Source: an uncultured Blautia sp.
GTDB taxonomy: Bacteria > Bacillota > Clostridia > Lachnospirales > Lachnospiraceae
Direction of reading: 5' to 3'
Length of the DNA: 43,564 nucleotides
NCBI GenBank assembly: GCA_900540785.1
Contig: UQHF01000032.1
Location: forward strand, 1 to 43,564
The notes beneath the pieces are model-generated. The model made no database searches. It was not told the origin of the DNA and worked only from the letters and a program-made list of their open reading frames with translations. Positions 24,951-33,948 of this stretch are shown piece by piece. Within the stretch, counting starts at the first letter, position 1, and every line of letters starts with the position of its first letter. The position numbers and the translations under genes are program-made.

Positions 24951-27013
24951 TGGCAAAAGCTTTATACATAGCAGAAAAGCCAAGTGTGGCGCAGGAGTTT
25001 GCAAAAGCTCTCAAAATCAACGGACAAAGGCGGGACGGCTATTTGGAGTCAGAAGATTCTGTGGTAACCTGGTGTGTGGGACACCTGGTTACCATGAGCT
25101 ACCCGGAAAAATACGATATGAAATATAAAAGGTGGAGTTTTGATACCCTGCCTTTTTTGCCGCGCGAATTTAAGTACGAAGTGATTCCGGGCGTGAGCAA
25201 ACAGTTTAAAATCGTGAAAGAACTGTTAAACAGAACAGATATAGATACGATTTATGTGTGTACAGACTCCGGGCGCGAGGGAGAATATATTTATCGCCTT
25301 GTGGCGCAGATGGCAGGAGTAAAAAATAAAAAACAGAAACGTGTGTGGATCGATTCTCAGACAGAGGAAGAGATTTTAAGAGGAATCCGGGAGGCAAAAG
25401 ATCTTTCCTCCTACGACAACCTCGCCTCTTCCGCGTATCTTCGCGCAAAAGAAGATTATCTTATGGGAATTAATTTTTCGCGTGTACTGACACTTCGGTA
25501 TGGAAATAGTGTGTCGGGTTATCTCGGCACAAAGTATCAGGCGATTTCTGTAGGAAGAGTGATGACATGCGTTCTGGGCATGGTGGTGAGAAGGGAACGG
25601 GAAATCCGATCGTTTGTAAAAACACCTTTTTACAGAGTGCTCAGTAAAATCATGCTGGAAGGAAAGCAGTTTGAAGGTGAGTGGAGAGCCGTGGAGGGAA
25701 GCCGGTATTTTCAATCTCCTCTTTTGTATAAGGAAAATGGTTTTAAGAAAAAAGAAGAGGCAGAAGCCCTTGTCTCTTTGTTGAAAGAGACGCAGCCTCT
25801 TTCCTGCACAGTAGAAAAGATAGAGCGGAAAAAAGAAAATAAAAATCCGCCGCTTCTTTTTAATCTTGCAGAGCTTCAGAATGTCTGTGCAAAGCTTTTT
25901 AAAATCAGCCCTGACGAAACGCTCCGGGTTGTGCAGGAGCTTTACGAGAAAAAGCTGGTAACGTATCCGAGAACAGATGCTCATGTGCTGTCAACAGCGG
26001 TTGCAAAGGAAATATATAAAAATATTTCCGGACTTCGAAATTATCCAGAGGCAGGGGAGGCGGCAGGAAAGATTCTGGAAACCGGCACTTATAAAAATAT
26101 TGCAAAAACCCGGTATGTGAATGATAAACAGATTACAGACCATTATGCCATCATTCCGACAGGGCAGGGACTTGGCGCACTAAACAGTTTGTCTCTTCTT
26201 TCTCAGAGAGTATATGAGACGATTGTGAGACGTTTTCTCTGTATTTTTTATCCTCCGGCTGTATATCAGAAAGTAAATCTTGTAACAAATATGCAGAATG
26301 AGAGATTCTTCTCTTCTTTCCGTGTTCTTCTGGAGGAAGGATACCTTTCCATTGCAACAAATTCTTTCGCGGGAAAAAAAGCTTCTGATGGAGAAAAAGG
26401 CACAGGAGAAGAGCAGGAAACTGCCTGTGACGCCTTTCTTTTGGAAGCATTGCAGAAGCTGAAAAAAAATGATATACTGCAGGTGGACGATCTGAGCATA
26501 AAAGAAGGGGAAACTTCTCCTCCCAAACGGTATAATTCCGGTTCTATGATCCTTGCAATGGAAAACGCAGGGCAGCTGATAGAAGATGAAGAGCTGCGCG
26601 CACAGATAAAAGGCGCAGGAATCGGGACAAGTGCCACAAGGGCGGAGATTTTGAAAAAACTGTTTTATATTAAGTATCTTTCTCTTAACAAAAAAACACA
26701 GGTCATTACGCCCACACTTCTGGGAGAAATGATTTTTGATGTGGTAAATTGTTCTATCCGCCAGCTTTTAAATCCGGAGCTTACAGCGAGCTGGGAAAAA
26801 GGGCTGAATTATGTGGCAGAGGGAAGTATTACAGAGCAGGAATATATGGATAAGCTGGAGCGCTTTGTGAGACTTCGCACACGTCAGGTAGAGGAAAGCA
26901 ATTACCAGTATGCTCTGCGTCAGTTTTTTGATGCTGCAGCCTCCAATTATCCGGGGAAGGCAGCAGATGCAAAACGAGGAGGAAACAGAAATGATAAAAG
27001 ATTACACGATTGA
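24950..27013 (+). CDS. topB: DNA topoisomerase III-type (type IA)
   Basis: The 687-residue type IA topoisomerase relaxes or decatenates DNA by single-strand passage. The Toprim domain starts AEKPSVAQEFAKAL and has TDSGREGEYI. The catalytic tyrosine is in YPRTDAHVL near residue 338. The length matches Firmicute TopB. No C-terminal zinc-finger cysteine sets are seen. It is translationally linked to focA, although the functions are unrelated, and it overlaps the following gene by 23 bases. Confidence 0.92.
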   Translation: MAKALYIAEKPSVAQEFAKALKINGQRRDGYLESEDSVVTWCVGHLVTMSYPEKYDMKYKRWSFDTLPFLPREFKYEVIPGVSKQFKIVKELLNRTDIDTIYVCTDSGREGEYIYRLVAQMAGVKNKKQKRVWIDSQTEEEILRGIREAKDLSSYDNLASSAYLRAKEDYLMGINFSRVLTLRYGNSVSGYLGTKYQAISVGRVMTCVLGMVVRREREIRSFVKTPFYRVLSKIMLEGKQFEGEWRAVEGSRYFQSPLLYKENGFKKKEEAEALVSLLKETQPLSCTVEKIERKKENKNPPLLFNLAELQNVCAKLFKISPDETLRVVQELYEKKLVTYPRTDAHVLSTAVAKEIYKNISGLRNYPEAGEAAGKILETGTYKNIAKTRYVNDKQITDHYAIIPTGQGLGALNSLSLLSQRVYETIVRRFLCIFYPPAVYQKVNLVTNMQNERFFSSFRVLLEEGYLSIATNSFAGKKASDGEKGTGEEQETACDAFLLEALQKLKKNDILQVDDLSIKEGETSPPKRYNSGSMILAMENAGQLIEDEELRAQIKGAGIGTSATRAEILKKLFYIKYLSLNKKTQVITPTLLGEMIFDVVNCSIRQLLNPELTASWEKGLNYVAEGSITEQEYMDKLERFVRLRTRQVEESNYQYALRQFFDAAASNYPGKAADAKRGGNRNDKRLHD

Positions 27014-27659
27014 GAAGCTTCTGAACCTGAAAGAGACCATAGCGGCAGAATTATTTGAGGGAAAAACATATCCCTGGGAAGTTCTTCCGGAAATCGGAGA
27101 TTTTATTGTAAAGATTGGAAGTACTCTGGATCCGGAAGAGTATGAATACAGAGAAGGGGACATCTGGATTGCCAAAACAGCAAGGGTAGCGCCTACCGCC
27201 TGCATTAACGGCCCGGTTATTATCGGAAAAGATGCGGAAATCCGCCATTGTGCTTTCATCAGAGGAAAGGCTATCATCGGAGAGGGCGCAGTAGTTGGCA
27301 ATTCCACAGAACTGAAAAACGCAGTTCTTTTTAATAAGGTTCAGGTTCCTCATTATAATTATGTGGGAGATGCTGTCCTGGGATATAAATCGCATATGGG
27401 CGCAGGCTCTATCTGTTCCAATGTAAAGTCCGACAAAGAACTGGTTGTTGTAAAAGACGGAGAAGAAAAAGTGGAGACAGGTCTTAAAAAATTTGGCGCA
27501 ATGCTTGGCGACCAGGTAGAGGTAGGCTGTGGCTCTGTTTTAAATCCGGGAACAGTAATTGGAAAAAATACAAATATTTATCCGCTCTCTTCTGTCCGCG
27601 GCTGTGTTCCCGCAGACAGTATTTATAAGAACGGGAAAGAAGTTATCAGGAAGCGGTAA
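26991..27659 (+). CDS. Left-handed beta-helix (hexapeptide) acyltransferase/GlmU-like protein
   Basis: The 222-residue protein has an N-terminal alpha segment followed by hexapeptide repeats such as PVIIGKDAEIRHCAFIRGKA and IGEGAVVGNS. This is the left-handed parallel beta-helix of GlmU-type acetyltransferases. The nucleotidyltransferase domain of GlmU is absent, so it is not a complete GlmU. Similar stand-alone proteins are annotated as UDP-N-acetylglucosamine pyrophosphorylase-related. The start at 26991 has GAGGAGGAAAC, lying inside the end of topB. The acyl donor and acceptor are unknown. Confidence 0.75.
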   Translation: MIKDYTIEKLLNLKETIAAELFEGKTYPWEVLPEIGDFIVKIGSTLDPEEYEYREGDIWIAKTARVAPTACINGPVIIGKDAEIRHCAFIRGKAIIGEGAVVGNSTELKNAVLFNKVQVPHYNYVGDAVLGYKSHMGAGSICSNVKSDKELVVVKDGEEKVETGLKKFGAMLGDQVEVGCGSVLNPGTVIGKNTNIYPLSSVRGCVPADSIYKNGKEVIRKR

Positions 27660-27739
27660 AGGAATATAGAGAATACAGAAAATAAAGCTGCAATGGTATA
27701 CTTTCTCCTGTAAAGCAGTATGCGAAAGGAGAATGGGAT

Positions 27740-28396
27740 ATGAAAAAAGCAGCTTTATTTTTTATGTTAGCGATGGTATCAGGAAGTATACTTACAGGGT
27801 GCGGATTCAGTTTGTCAACAGAAGAAAAAACAGAAATATCTGCGACACCGAAACCAGGGAAAGTAACAAAAACTCCGGAAAAACCAGTAAACAATAAAGA
27901 CAAAAATACAGAGCCTTTGGGAAACGAAGAAAACAATACAGAAAATGCAGGAGAAGATTCTTCTGAAACAATAGAGCAGAAAGTAGAATCCGGAGAAATA
28001 ACACAGGGTTGGAATTCCATTGTTCTTTATGATATTCATATGAATGAGAAACAGGTAAGAAGAGGAGACGATGGAAACTGGTATGATGAGGATGGTGTTT
28101 CTTATGGGGATTTGGAAAATGTGGATGAGACACAGCCAATCGTAAATGAGAACGGCGATACCTATTACTGGAATGGTGATTATGCAGAGCAGGCAGCGAA
28201 GGAACAGGAAAATCAGGAAAGCGAGGGAGAAAATACAGAATCGCAAGTCAACGATCCGTACGATTTGTACAGTTGGGACGAAGGAACAGAAAGCTATATC
28301 CCCTTCCAGGAGGCGGATGGCGACGGAAGCCCTATAGGAAGAGGAAATGGATGGTATTATTATGAGGAAGAAAGCGGCGAATTTTTACCCTGGTGA
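27740..28396 (+). CDS. Putative lipoprotein, acidic, unknown function
   Basis: The 218-residue protein has a type II signal peptide with lipobox LTGC (cysteine about residue 21). A Thr/Pro/Asn/Glu-rich linker follows, then an acidic aromatic C-terminal part rich in Tyr, Trp, Gly and Asp (GNWYDEDG, YYWNGDY, NGWYYYEEESGE). The repeated W/Y-D-E-x-G units suggest a surface wall-contact domain, but no family was recognised. ATG 27740 has AAAGGAGAA 7 bases upstream. It stands alone, convergent with the TraX gene. Confidence 0.7.
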   Translation: MKKAALFFMLAMVSGSILTGCGFSLSTEEKTEISATPKPGKVTKTPEKPVNNKDKNTEPLGNEENNTENAGEDSSETIEQKVESGEITQGWNSIVLYDIHMNEKQVRRGDDGNWYDEDGVSYGDLENVDETQPIVNENGDTYYWNGDYAEQAAKEQENQESEGENTESQVNDPYDLYSWDEGTESYIPFQEADGDGSPIGRGNGWYYYEEESGEFLPW

Positions 28397-28405
28397 TGTT
28401 GGTAT

Positions 28406-29140
28406 TTAAAGCAGATACTGTCGTATAAAAATTAATAAGGTAAGATGTAAGGGGTAAAATGCGTAAAAAAAGTATTTTGCTCCTTTTCCTTTTATAAAAC
28501 CTCTTTTTCCGTTATACATATTAATGGAAAGAAAAGCGAAGCAGGCCTTCCATTCGTAGGCAAGCCAGCAGCTTCCGATAACTGCCTGGGCTGTCCGTTC
28601 ATTGTGAAGAGTGTACATGATGAGAAGGAAGATGAATCCTTTCCAGCCGTAATCTGCCTGAAAGAAAAAGGAAACCCAAAAAAGTCCCACAACAGAGAAA
28701 AACTGAACGCTCTGCTTTTCCCGGAAACGCTCTATTGCACAAAAGCCCAGATACCCGATAAACAGTGTAAAAAACACATTTTGCTTTTCATAGAAAAGTG
28801 TGTTTGTGTGAATATAATTCCAGGGCAGTTCAGAAATCAGAGCAAACAAAAGCAGGTTTCTTCCATAGAGGAAACGATTTCTTGTGTGAAGAAAACCTTC
28901 TATCAGCAAAAAGCAAAAAATAGGAAAGGCTACCCGTCCAATATCTCTGGAAAGACGGTAAAGAGAGACCGGATTTCCAAGAAAAGAAAAAAGTGGAATC
29001 TGTGCCTGTGGAATCTGGCTTAAAAGCGCCATTCCCGTGTGGTCGATAAGCATAGTCAGCATGGCGATCATTTTTAAGGCGCTGCCGCTTAAAATCCGGC
29101 ATTTTTCCGGAAGAAAAGAATCAGGTGTATGATTGGACAT
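28406..29140 (-). CDS. TraX family membrane protein
   Basis: The 244-residue polytopic protein matches the TraX family, with the N-terminal segment LSGSALKMIAMLTMLIDHTG typical of it. TraX acetylates F pilin in E. coli; chromosomal copies in Firmicutes are presumed membrane acyltransferases of unknown substrate. The start at 29140 has GGAGAATTTT upstream, while a longer frame to 29284 lacks a ribosome site. No conjugation genes are nearby, so this is a chromosomal homologue and not a sign of a plasmid. Confidence 0.8.
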   Translation of the reverse strand: MSNHTPDSFLPEKCRILSGSALKMIAMLTMLIDHTGMALLSQIPQAQIPLFSFLGNPVSLYRLSRDIGRVAFPIFCFLLIEGFLHTRNRFLYGRNLLLFALISELPWNYIHTNTLFYEKQNVFFTLFIGYLGFCAIERFREKQSVQFFSVVGLFWVSFFFQADYGWKGFIFLLIMYTLHNERTAQAVIGSCWLAYEWKACFAFLSINMYNGKRGFIKGKGAKYFFYAFYPLHLTLLIFIRQYLL

Positions 29141-29286
29141 AAAATTCTCCTTTTTATAAAAATATAGATGTATTCTATCATAAGATGTCGTGGATTTCCA
29201 CAAAAGGAAAAATATCTGCAGTTTTTTTCTTATTTTTGCAAAATATGACTGGACGAACGGCGGATTTTGTGAGAAAATAAACATAG

Positions 29287-29329
29287 GTTGTTAGGTTCAT
29301 TTTAACAACATTATAAGTCAATCTATACT
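29287..29329 (+). promoter_or_regulatory. Promoter with overlapping palindrome before the NifU-like/GGGtGRT pair
   Basis: GTTGTTA (29287-29293) and TAACAAC (29303-29309) are a perfect 7-bp inverted repeat with a 9-base spacer. Two promoter readings overlap it: TTGTTA-18-TATAAG (29288/29312) and TTAACA-16-TATACT (29302/29324). The first leaves room for the ribosome site and is preferred. The palindrome covers the -35 region, a normal repressor position. Confidence 0.55.
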
Positions 29330-29345
29330 TGAAAGGAGTTTTAAA

Positions 29346-30038
29346 ATGATTTATTCACGCGAAGTAGAAGAAATGTGCCCAGTTGCACAGGGCGTTCATC
29401 ATGGCGCCGCTCCAATCCCAGAAGAAGCTAAATGGGTACAGGCAAAAGAAGTCAAAGATATTTCCGGTCTTACACACGGTGTTGGCTGGTGTGCTCCACA
29501 GCAGGGTGCATGTAAGCTGACTCTGAATGTAAAAGAAGGTATCATTCAGGAGGCACTGGTTGAGACAATCGGCTGTTCCGGTATGACACATTCTGCAGCT
29601 ATGGCTTCTGAAATTCTTCCGGGACTGACTGTAATGGAGGCACTGAACACAGACCTTGTTTGTGATGCGATCAACACTGCAATGAGAGAGCTTTTCCTTC
29701 AGATCGTTTACGGACGTACACAGTCTGCATTCTCTGAAGACGGACTTCCGGTAGGAGCTGGTCTTGAAGACCTTGGTAAAGGACTTCGTTCCCAGGTTGG
29801 TACTATGTACGGAACTCTGAAAAAAGGTCCTCGTTACCTGGAAATGGCAGAAGGCTATGTAACAGGTATTGCACTTGATGCAGATGACGAAATTATTGGT
29901 TACCAGTTCGTAAGCCTTGGCAAAATGACCGACTTCATCAAAAAAGGCGATGACCCGAACACTGCATGGGAAAAAGCAAAAGGTCAGTATGGCCGTGTAG
30001 CTGATGCTGTTAAGATTATTGACCCGAGAAAAGAATAA
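29346..30038 (+). CDS. NifU/IscU-like iron-sulfur scaffold-type protein paired with GGGtGRT
   Basis: The 230-residue protein has an IscU/NifU-N-like pattern. GVGWCAPQQGACKLTLNVKEG is followed by VETIGCSGMTHSAAMASEI, comparable with the first ligand region and the GCGSA motif of IscU. The third IscU ligand motif is not evident, so cluster assembly is inferred from the fold. Such proteins in Clostridia are found directly before the GGGtGRT protein. Codons are strongly biased to those of highly expressed genes, unlike neighbouring genes. The ribosome site is GAAAGGAG, and it has its own promoter region. Confidence 0.75.
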   Translation: MIYSREVEEMCPVAQGVHHGAAPIPEEAKWVQAKEVKDISGLTHGVGWCAPQQGACKLTLNVKEGIIQEALVETIGCSGMTHSAAMASEILPGLTVMEALNTDLVCDAINTAMRELFLQIVYGRTQSAFSEDGLPVGAGLEDLGKGLRSQVGTMYGTLKKGPRYLEMAEGYVTGIALDADDEIIGYQFVSLGKMTDFIKKGDDPNTAWEKAKGQYGRVADAVKIIDPRKE

Positions 30039-30060
30039 TTTGATGAGGAGGTAACGGGAA

Positions 30061-31071
30061 ATGGCTTTATTTGAATCATACGAGAGACGAATTGATAAAA
30101 TCAATTCTGTTTTAAATAGTTATGGCATTGCTTCCCTTGAAGAAGCAGAGAAAATCACAAAAGATGCAGGCTTAAATGTATACGACCAGATCAAAGGCAT
30201 TCAGCCGATCTGTTTTGAGAACGCTTGCTGGGCTTACATTGTAGGTGCTGCAATCGCAATCAAAAAAGGCTGCAAGAGAGCAGCAGACGCAGCAGCAGCT
30301 ATCGGTGAAGGTCTTCAGGCTTTCTGTATCCCTGGCTCTGTAGCTGATACACGTAAAGTAGGTCTTGGACATGGTAACCTTGGAAAAATGCTTCTTGAGG
30401 AAGAGACAGAGTGTTTTGCATTCCTTGCAGGTCATGAGTCTTTCGCAGCAGCAGAAGGTGCTATCGGTATCGCTGAAAAAGCAAACAAAGTTCGTCAGAA
30501 ACCGCTTCGTGTTATCCTGAACGGTCTTGGAAAAGACGCTGCTCAGATTATCGCAAGAATCAACGGATTTACATATGTTGAGACAGAGTACGATCCATAC
30601 ACAAACGAAGTAAAAGAAGTATTCCGCAAATCCTACTCTGAAGGACTTCGTGCAAAAGTAAACTGCTACGGCGCAAACAGCGTTCCAGAAGGCGTTGCGA
30701 TCATGTGGAAAGAGGGAGTTGACGTTTCCATTACAGGTAACTCTACAAACCCGACACGTTTCCAGCATCCGGTAGCAGGAACATACAAAAAAGAGTGTAT
30801 TGAAAAAGGCAAAAAATACTTCTCTGTTGCATCTGGCGGTGGTACAGGACGTACACTTCACCCGGACAACATGGCAGCAGGTCCTGCTTCCTATGGTATG
30901 ACAGATACATTAGGACGTATGCACTCTGACGCACAGTTTGCAGGTTCTTCTTCCGTACCGGCTCATGTAGAGATGATGGGTCTTATCGGCGCAGGAAACA
31001 ATCCGATGGTTGGTATGACTGTTGCAGTTGCAGTTTCTATTGAAGAAGCAGCTAAAGAAGGTAAGTTCTAA
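30061..31071 (+). CDS. GGGtGRT family protein
   Basis: The 336-residue protein bears the family signature GGGTGRTLHPDN (about residues 261-272) that gives the family its name. Other well-conserved-looking stretches are GHGNLGKMLLEEETECF and GAGNNPMVGMT. Function is not established. No signal peptide or membrane segment is seen, so it is cytoplasmic. It follows the NifU-like gene by 22 bases with GAGGAGG, and a strong terminator closes the two-gene unit. Codon choice matches the previous gene, implying abundant, coordinated synthesis. Confidence 0.85.
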   Translation: MALFESYERRIDKINSVLNSYGIASLEEAEKITKDAGLNVYDQIKGIQPICFENACWAYIVGAAIAIKKGCKRAADAAAAIGEGLQAFCIPGSVADTRKVGLGHGNLGKMLLEEETECFAFLAGHESFAAAEGAIGIAEKANKVRQKPLRVILNGLGKDAAQIIARINGFTYVETEYDPYTNEVKEVFRKSYSEGLRAKVNCYGANSVPEGVAIMWKEGVDVSITGNSTNPTRFQHPVAGTYKKECIEKGKKYFSVASGGGTGRTLHPDNMAAGPASYGMTDTLGRMHSDAQFAGSSSVPAHVEMMGLIGAGNNPMVGMTVAVAVSIEEAAKEGKF

Positions 31072-31088
31072 TTATTCTAATAAAAATA

Positions 31089-31133
31089 AGGACTTGTTAC
31101 GATTTAAGAAGTCGTAGCAAGTCCTGTTTTTTT
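31089..31133 (+). terminator. Strong rho-independent terminator
   Basis: A 14-bp stem (31089-31102 with 31112-31125, one G-U) around a 9-base loop is followed by G and seven T. It closes the NifU-like/GGGtGRT unit. Confidence 0.9.
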
Positions 31134-31181
31134 GACTGTGACCAACGAGCAGGTAATACATTTATGAAGGAGGAAGAAAAA

Positions 31182-32366
31182 TTGCTTTGTACCAGGTGCG
31201 TGAACAAAATATATAGAAAAGACAAGTCAAAATGCAGACACAGGAAGAGATGGCTTTTGCCTGTGTGTATTGCAGCAGGTATCGCAGTAACAGTTCTTGA
31301 TGGTGCGGGCGTACTGGCGGCAAATATGACCGAGATGGAAAAAGAATCAGAAACGACATATCCGAATGATATTGTATTAGATGCTGAAGTGCAGAATAAA
31401 GTGACAGAGTTCTTGGACTTATTATCCAAAGTAGATGCTTCTGGCAACGGTCATAATTTTGCAGCAGATAGAACAATCAATAGTGATTTTGCTTTTAGTT
31501 TCCTATTGAAGTCTATGTTGTTTGATGTTCCATTTGTAGATGGTCAGCCAGTGGAAGGCTGGTCTATGCCGGAGGATATAACCAGGCAATACTTAAGTAA
31601 TTCCATTGGGGTATCAGAATGTACATCAGAAATCATAAGTGTTTCTGATGGGATGATTTCAATAGAACCTGTTCAAGGATTAGGTGCTTATGGAAACGAT
31701 ACACCACAAATCACAAAGGTAACACAGATTTCTGAAACAGATATTCAGGTTTTAGGAAGTGTGAATTATACACCGGAGATTGTACAAATAAATCACCCGT
31801 ACACAGCGGAATTTGATGTGGCATTAACTGCAAATCCGGATAGTATGTGGGGCGGATATACCTTAAAAAGCATTGATAAATGGGAAGAAATAGCTAAGCC
31901 AAGTGTGGAGTCCATAACCAGGCAAGACTTCTATCTTTCCGCAAGTTCTACATTACAGCAGGAAGGTTATGACTATAGTGTGGGTTTATTGTCAGATGGA
32001 AATACTCAAACCTGTTGGGCAGAAGGTGTTTCCGGTATTGGGGAAGGAGAGAGTGTTACCTTTTCCTCAGATGAAACAAAGACAGTAAGCGGACTTGCCG
32101 TTTTGCCGGGATACTGTAAATCCGAAGATTTGTTTTATAAAAATGGCATGCCGCTGGAGATAGAAATCACATGTGGAGCGAAGTCCTGGAAATGGAGTTT
32201 CTATGATTTTCAGCCAGATTTTTCATCACCTATGGACAGTATGATATTCATAGATTTTGGTGGAGATATTGATATGAATGAGTGTACGGTTACATTAATT
32301 AATTGTGAATCTGGTAATAAGTATGAGGATATTTGTATTACAGAAATGTTTTTGTACAAAAAATAA
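31182..32366 (+). CDS. Membrane-anchored extracellular protein with repeat domain and NADase-type glycan-binding-like C-terminus
   Basis: The protein of about 394 residues begins with a CTRCVNK/CRH-containing basic head, then one membrane segment (LLPVCIAAGIAVTVLDGAGVLAA). One copy of a repeat domain ends in TANPDSMWGGYTLKSIDKWEE. The C-terminal part, starting near DGNTQTCWAEGVSGIGEGES, resembles the discoidin-like NADase-type glycan-binding domain. AAGGAGG lies at 31167-31173, inside the frame opened by ATG 31164. The TTG at 31182, 8 bases downstream of it, is therefore the likelier start. The next gene is a paralogue. Function is unknown. Confidence 0.7.
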   Translation: MLCTRCVNKIYRKDKSKCRHRKRWLLPVCIAAGIAVTVLDGAGVLAANMTEMEKESETTYPNDIVLDAEVQNKVTEFLDLLSKVDASGNGHNFAADRTINSDFAFSFLLKSMLFDVPFVDGQPVEGWSMPEDITRQYLSNSIGVSECTSEIISVSDGMISIEPVQGLGAYGNDTPQITKVTQISETDIQVLGSVNYTPEIVQINHPYTAEFDVALTANPDSMWGGYTLKSIDKWEEIAKPSVESITRQDFYLSASSTLQQEGYDYSVGLLSDGNTQTCWAEGVSGIGEGESVTFSSDETKTVSGLAVLPGYCKSEDLFYKNGMPLEIEITCGAKSWKWSFYDFQPDFSSPMDSMIFIDFGGDIDMNECTVTLINCESGNKYEDICITEMFLYKK

Positions 32367-32401
32367 GGAACAGATAAGGAATGAAAGGAGAGAAAGAAGC
32401 T

Positions 32402-33892
32402 GTGATTAAACGTGGAATCAGGAAAAGATGGATCGTGCCTGTGTGTATTGCAGCAGGGATTGCAGTGGCAGGGTACAATGGTGTTGGCGTACTTGCGGAA
32501 GGTATGGCTGAGACGGAAAAGCAAGAAGTTACACCAGAAAAAGAGCAGGAGATTACATTGGACGAAGTTACAACTAACAGTATTACAGATTTTATTACCT
32601 TATTGGGCAATACAGATTGTAAGATGGGTGGCTTGAATAGTGAACAGGGAAAATCTCATGAGGGATTTGCATTTTTGTATATGAGTCTTTATACTAAGGT
32701 TCCTTTTTTAAACGGAAGTCCAGCAGAAACGCAGACGGGTGACCGTTATACATGGAAAGTTCCAGAGCATGATGTTGTAGAGTATTTAAAAAATTCTATT
32801 GGTAATACAGAATATGTAGTTGAACGTCCTGATTTTGCTCTTATTGATGGTAAGGTATGTATTCAGGCTTTTGACCCAAATAGTATGTGGACAGTAGATG
32901 CGCCAGTCATAAACAAAATGACAGCAGTTTCTGAAACGGATATAGAGATACAGGGAACAATAAGATATTCCACATTTGAAGGTGAAGAAGAGAATAATCA
33001 GTTTGATATTATTTTGACTGCAAATCCAGAAAGTATGTGGGGCGGATATACTTTAAAAGAGGTTAAGTATTGGGATAAGGAACAGCCACAATCTTCAGAA
33101 GAAACAGAAGAACAAACCCTGCAAAATGAGATGAAAAATTTCGTTGAGTTGTTAGGATGGTGCGACCATACTGCTAATTGGATGGCAGATGGAAAATCAT
33201 TTAAAGAGTTTAGTAGTGCTGATTTGAGTAAATCATTTTTAGGAATGGTAACAGATTTTTATATGATAAATAAGGATAATGAGATAACAGAAAAGTATGG
33301 TTATGCAGAATTACTGGAAGGAGCTTATTGTGTACCAGAGGAGACTGCAAAACAGCTTCTTATAGATTCTATAGGTCAATATGATAACAGCACTATGAAG
33401 TTTTCAGGTAATATGGTTAAGGCATTTGCAGGTAATCTTGGAACTACTGGTGTAGAACTTACAGATATTATGGGTATTACCAATATTTCTGATACAGACA
33501 TAAAAGTAGAAGGAAGTATGACATTTCATTCAGAAGGCGTTATTACCAGAAATGTTTATTTTAGCATTACCATGACTGCAAATTCAGAAAGTATGTGGGG
33601 TGGATATACAATGAAAAGTATTGATAAATGGGAGGATAGCAGTGATATTTATATACTTCCAAACTCTGCTTCAAAAATATATACCGCTGAAGAAATACGA
33701 GGTCTTAATTTGTACTTGGCCAGAAACGAAATCTATGCCCGGCACGGATATATTTTTAACAATACGGATCTGCAGGAATATTTTGGTGGTATGTCATGGT
33801 ACAGCCCGACAACAAAAGACGTTCCGGACAGTGCTTTAAATGAATATGAGAAGGCTAATATAGAACTGATTTTATCACTGGAAAATCAATAG
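32402..33892 (+). CDS. Paralogous membrane-anchored protein with two repeat domains and a YARHG domain
   Basis: The protein of about 496 residues shares the membrane segment (IVPVCIAAGIAVAGYNGVGVLAE) with the previous protein. It carries two copies of the same extracellular domain, ending in TANPESMWGGYTLKEV and TANSESMWGGYTMKSIDKWED. The C-terminus is a YARHG domain (LARNEIYARHGYIFNN...YEKANIELI), an extracellular module found near peptidoglycan in bacteria. An AAAGGAGAG at 32384-32392 precedes GTG 32402, preferred over ATG 32381, which overlaps the ribosome site. The gene is AT-rich compared with the operons around it. Confidence 0.72.
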   Translation: MIKRGIRKRWIVPVCIAAGIAVAGYNGVGVLAEGMAETEKQEVTPEKEQEITLDEVTTNSITDFITLLGNTDCKMGGLNSEQGKSHEGFAFLYMSLYTKVPFLNGSPAETQTGDRYTWKVPEHDVVEYLKNSIGNTEYVVERPDFALIDGKVCIQAFDPNSMWTVDAPVINKMTAVSETDIEIQGTIRYSTFEGEEENNQFDIILTANPESMWGGYTLKEVKYWDKEQPQSSEETEEQTLQNEMKNFVELLGWCDHTANWMADGKSFKEFSSADLSKSFLGMVTDFYMINKDNEITEKYGYAELLEGAYCVPEETAKQLLIDSIGQYDNSTMKFSGNMVKAFAGNLGTTGVELTDIMGITNISDTDIKVEGSMTFHSEGVITRNVYFSITMTANSESMWGGYTMKSIDKWEDSSDIYILPNSASKIYTAEEIRGLNLYLARNEIYARHGYIFNNTDLQEYFGGMSWYSPTTKDVPDSALNEYEKANIELILSLENQ

Positions 33893-33902
33893 AAAATAGA
33901 TG

Positions 33903-33948
33903 ATCGGGTAGGAAGTAAATAAATAATTTTATTTACCCCCTATCCGAT
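33903..33948. terminator. Bidirectional terminator shared by convergent genes
   Basis: ATCGGGTAGG (33903-33912) pairs with CCTATCCGAT (33939-33948, one G-U), and an inner GTAAATAAA/TTTATTTAC stem closes the hairpin. It overlaps the last codons of the minus-strand histidine kinase. Confidence 0.8.

Noticed and set aside
28406..29140. TraX gene as a sign of a conjugative plasmid
   Set aside because: No relaxase, coupling protein or pilus genes are near. TraX-family genes are common on Firmicute chromosomes.
30172..30861. 229-codon minus-strand frame opposite the GGGtGRT gene
   Set aside because: It has Cys/Phe/Val-rich random composition and arises from the strong codon bias of the real gene.
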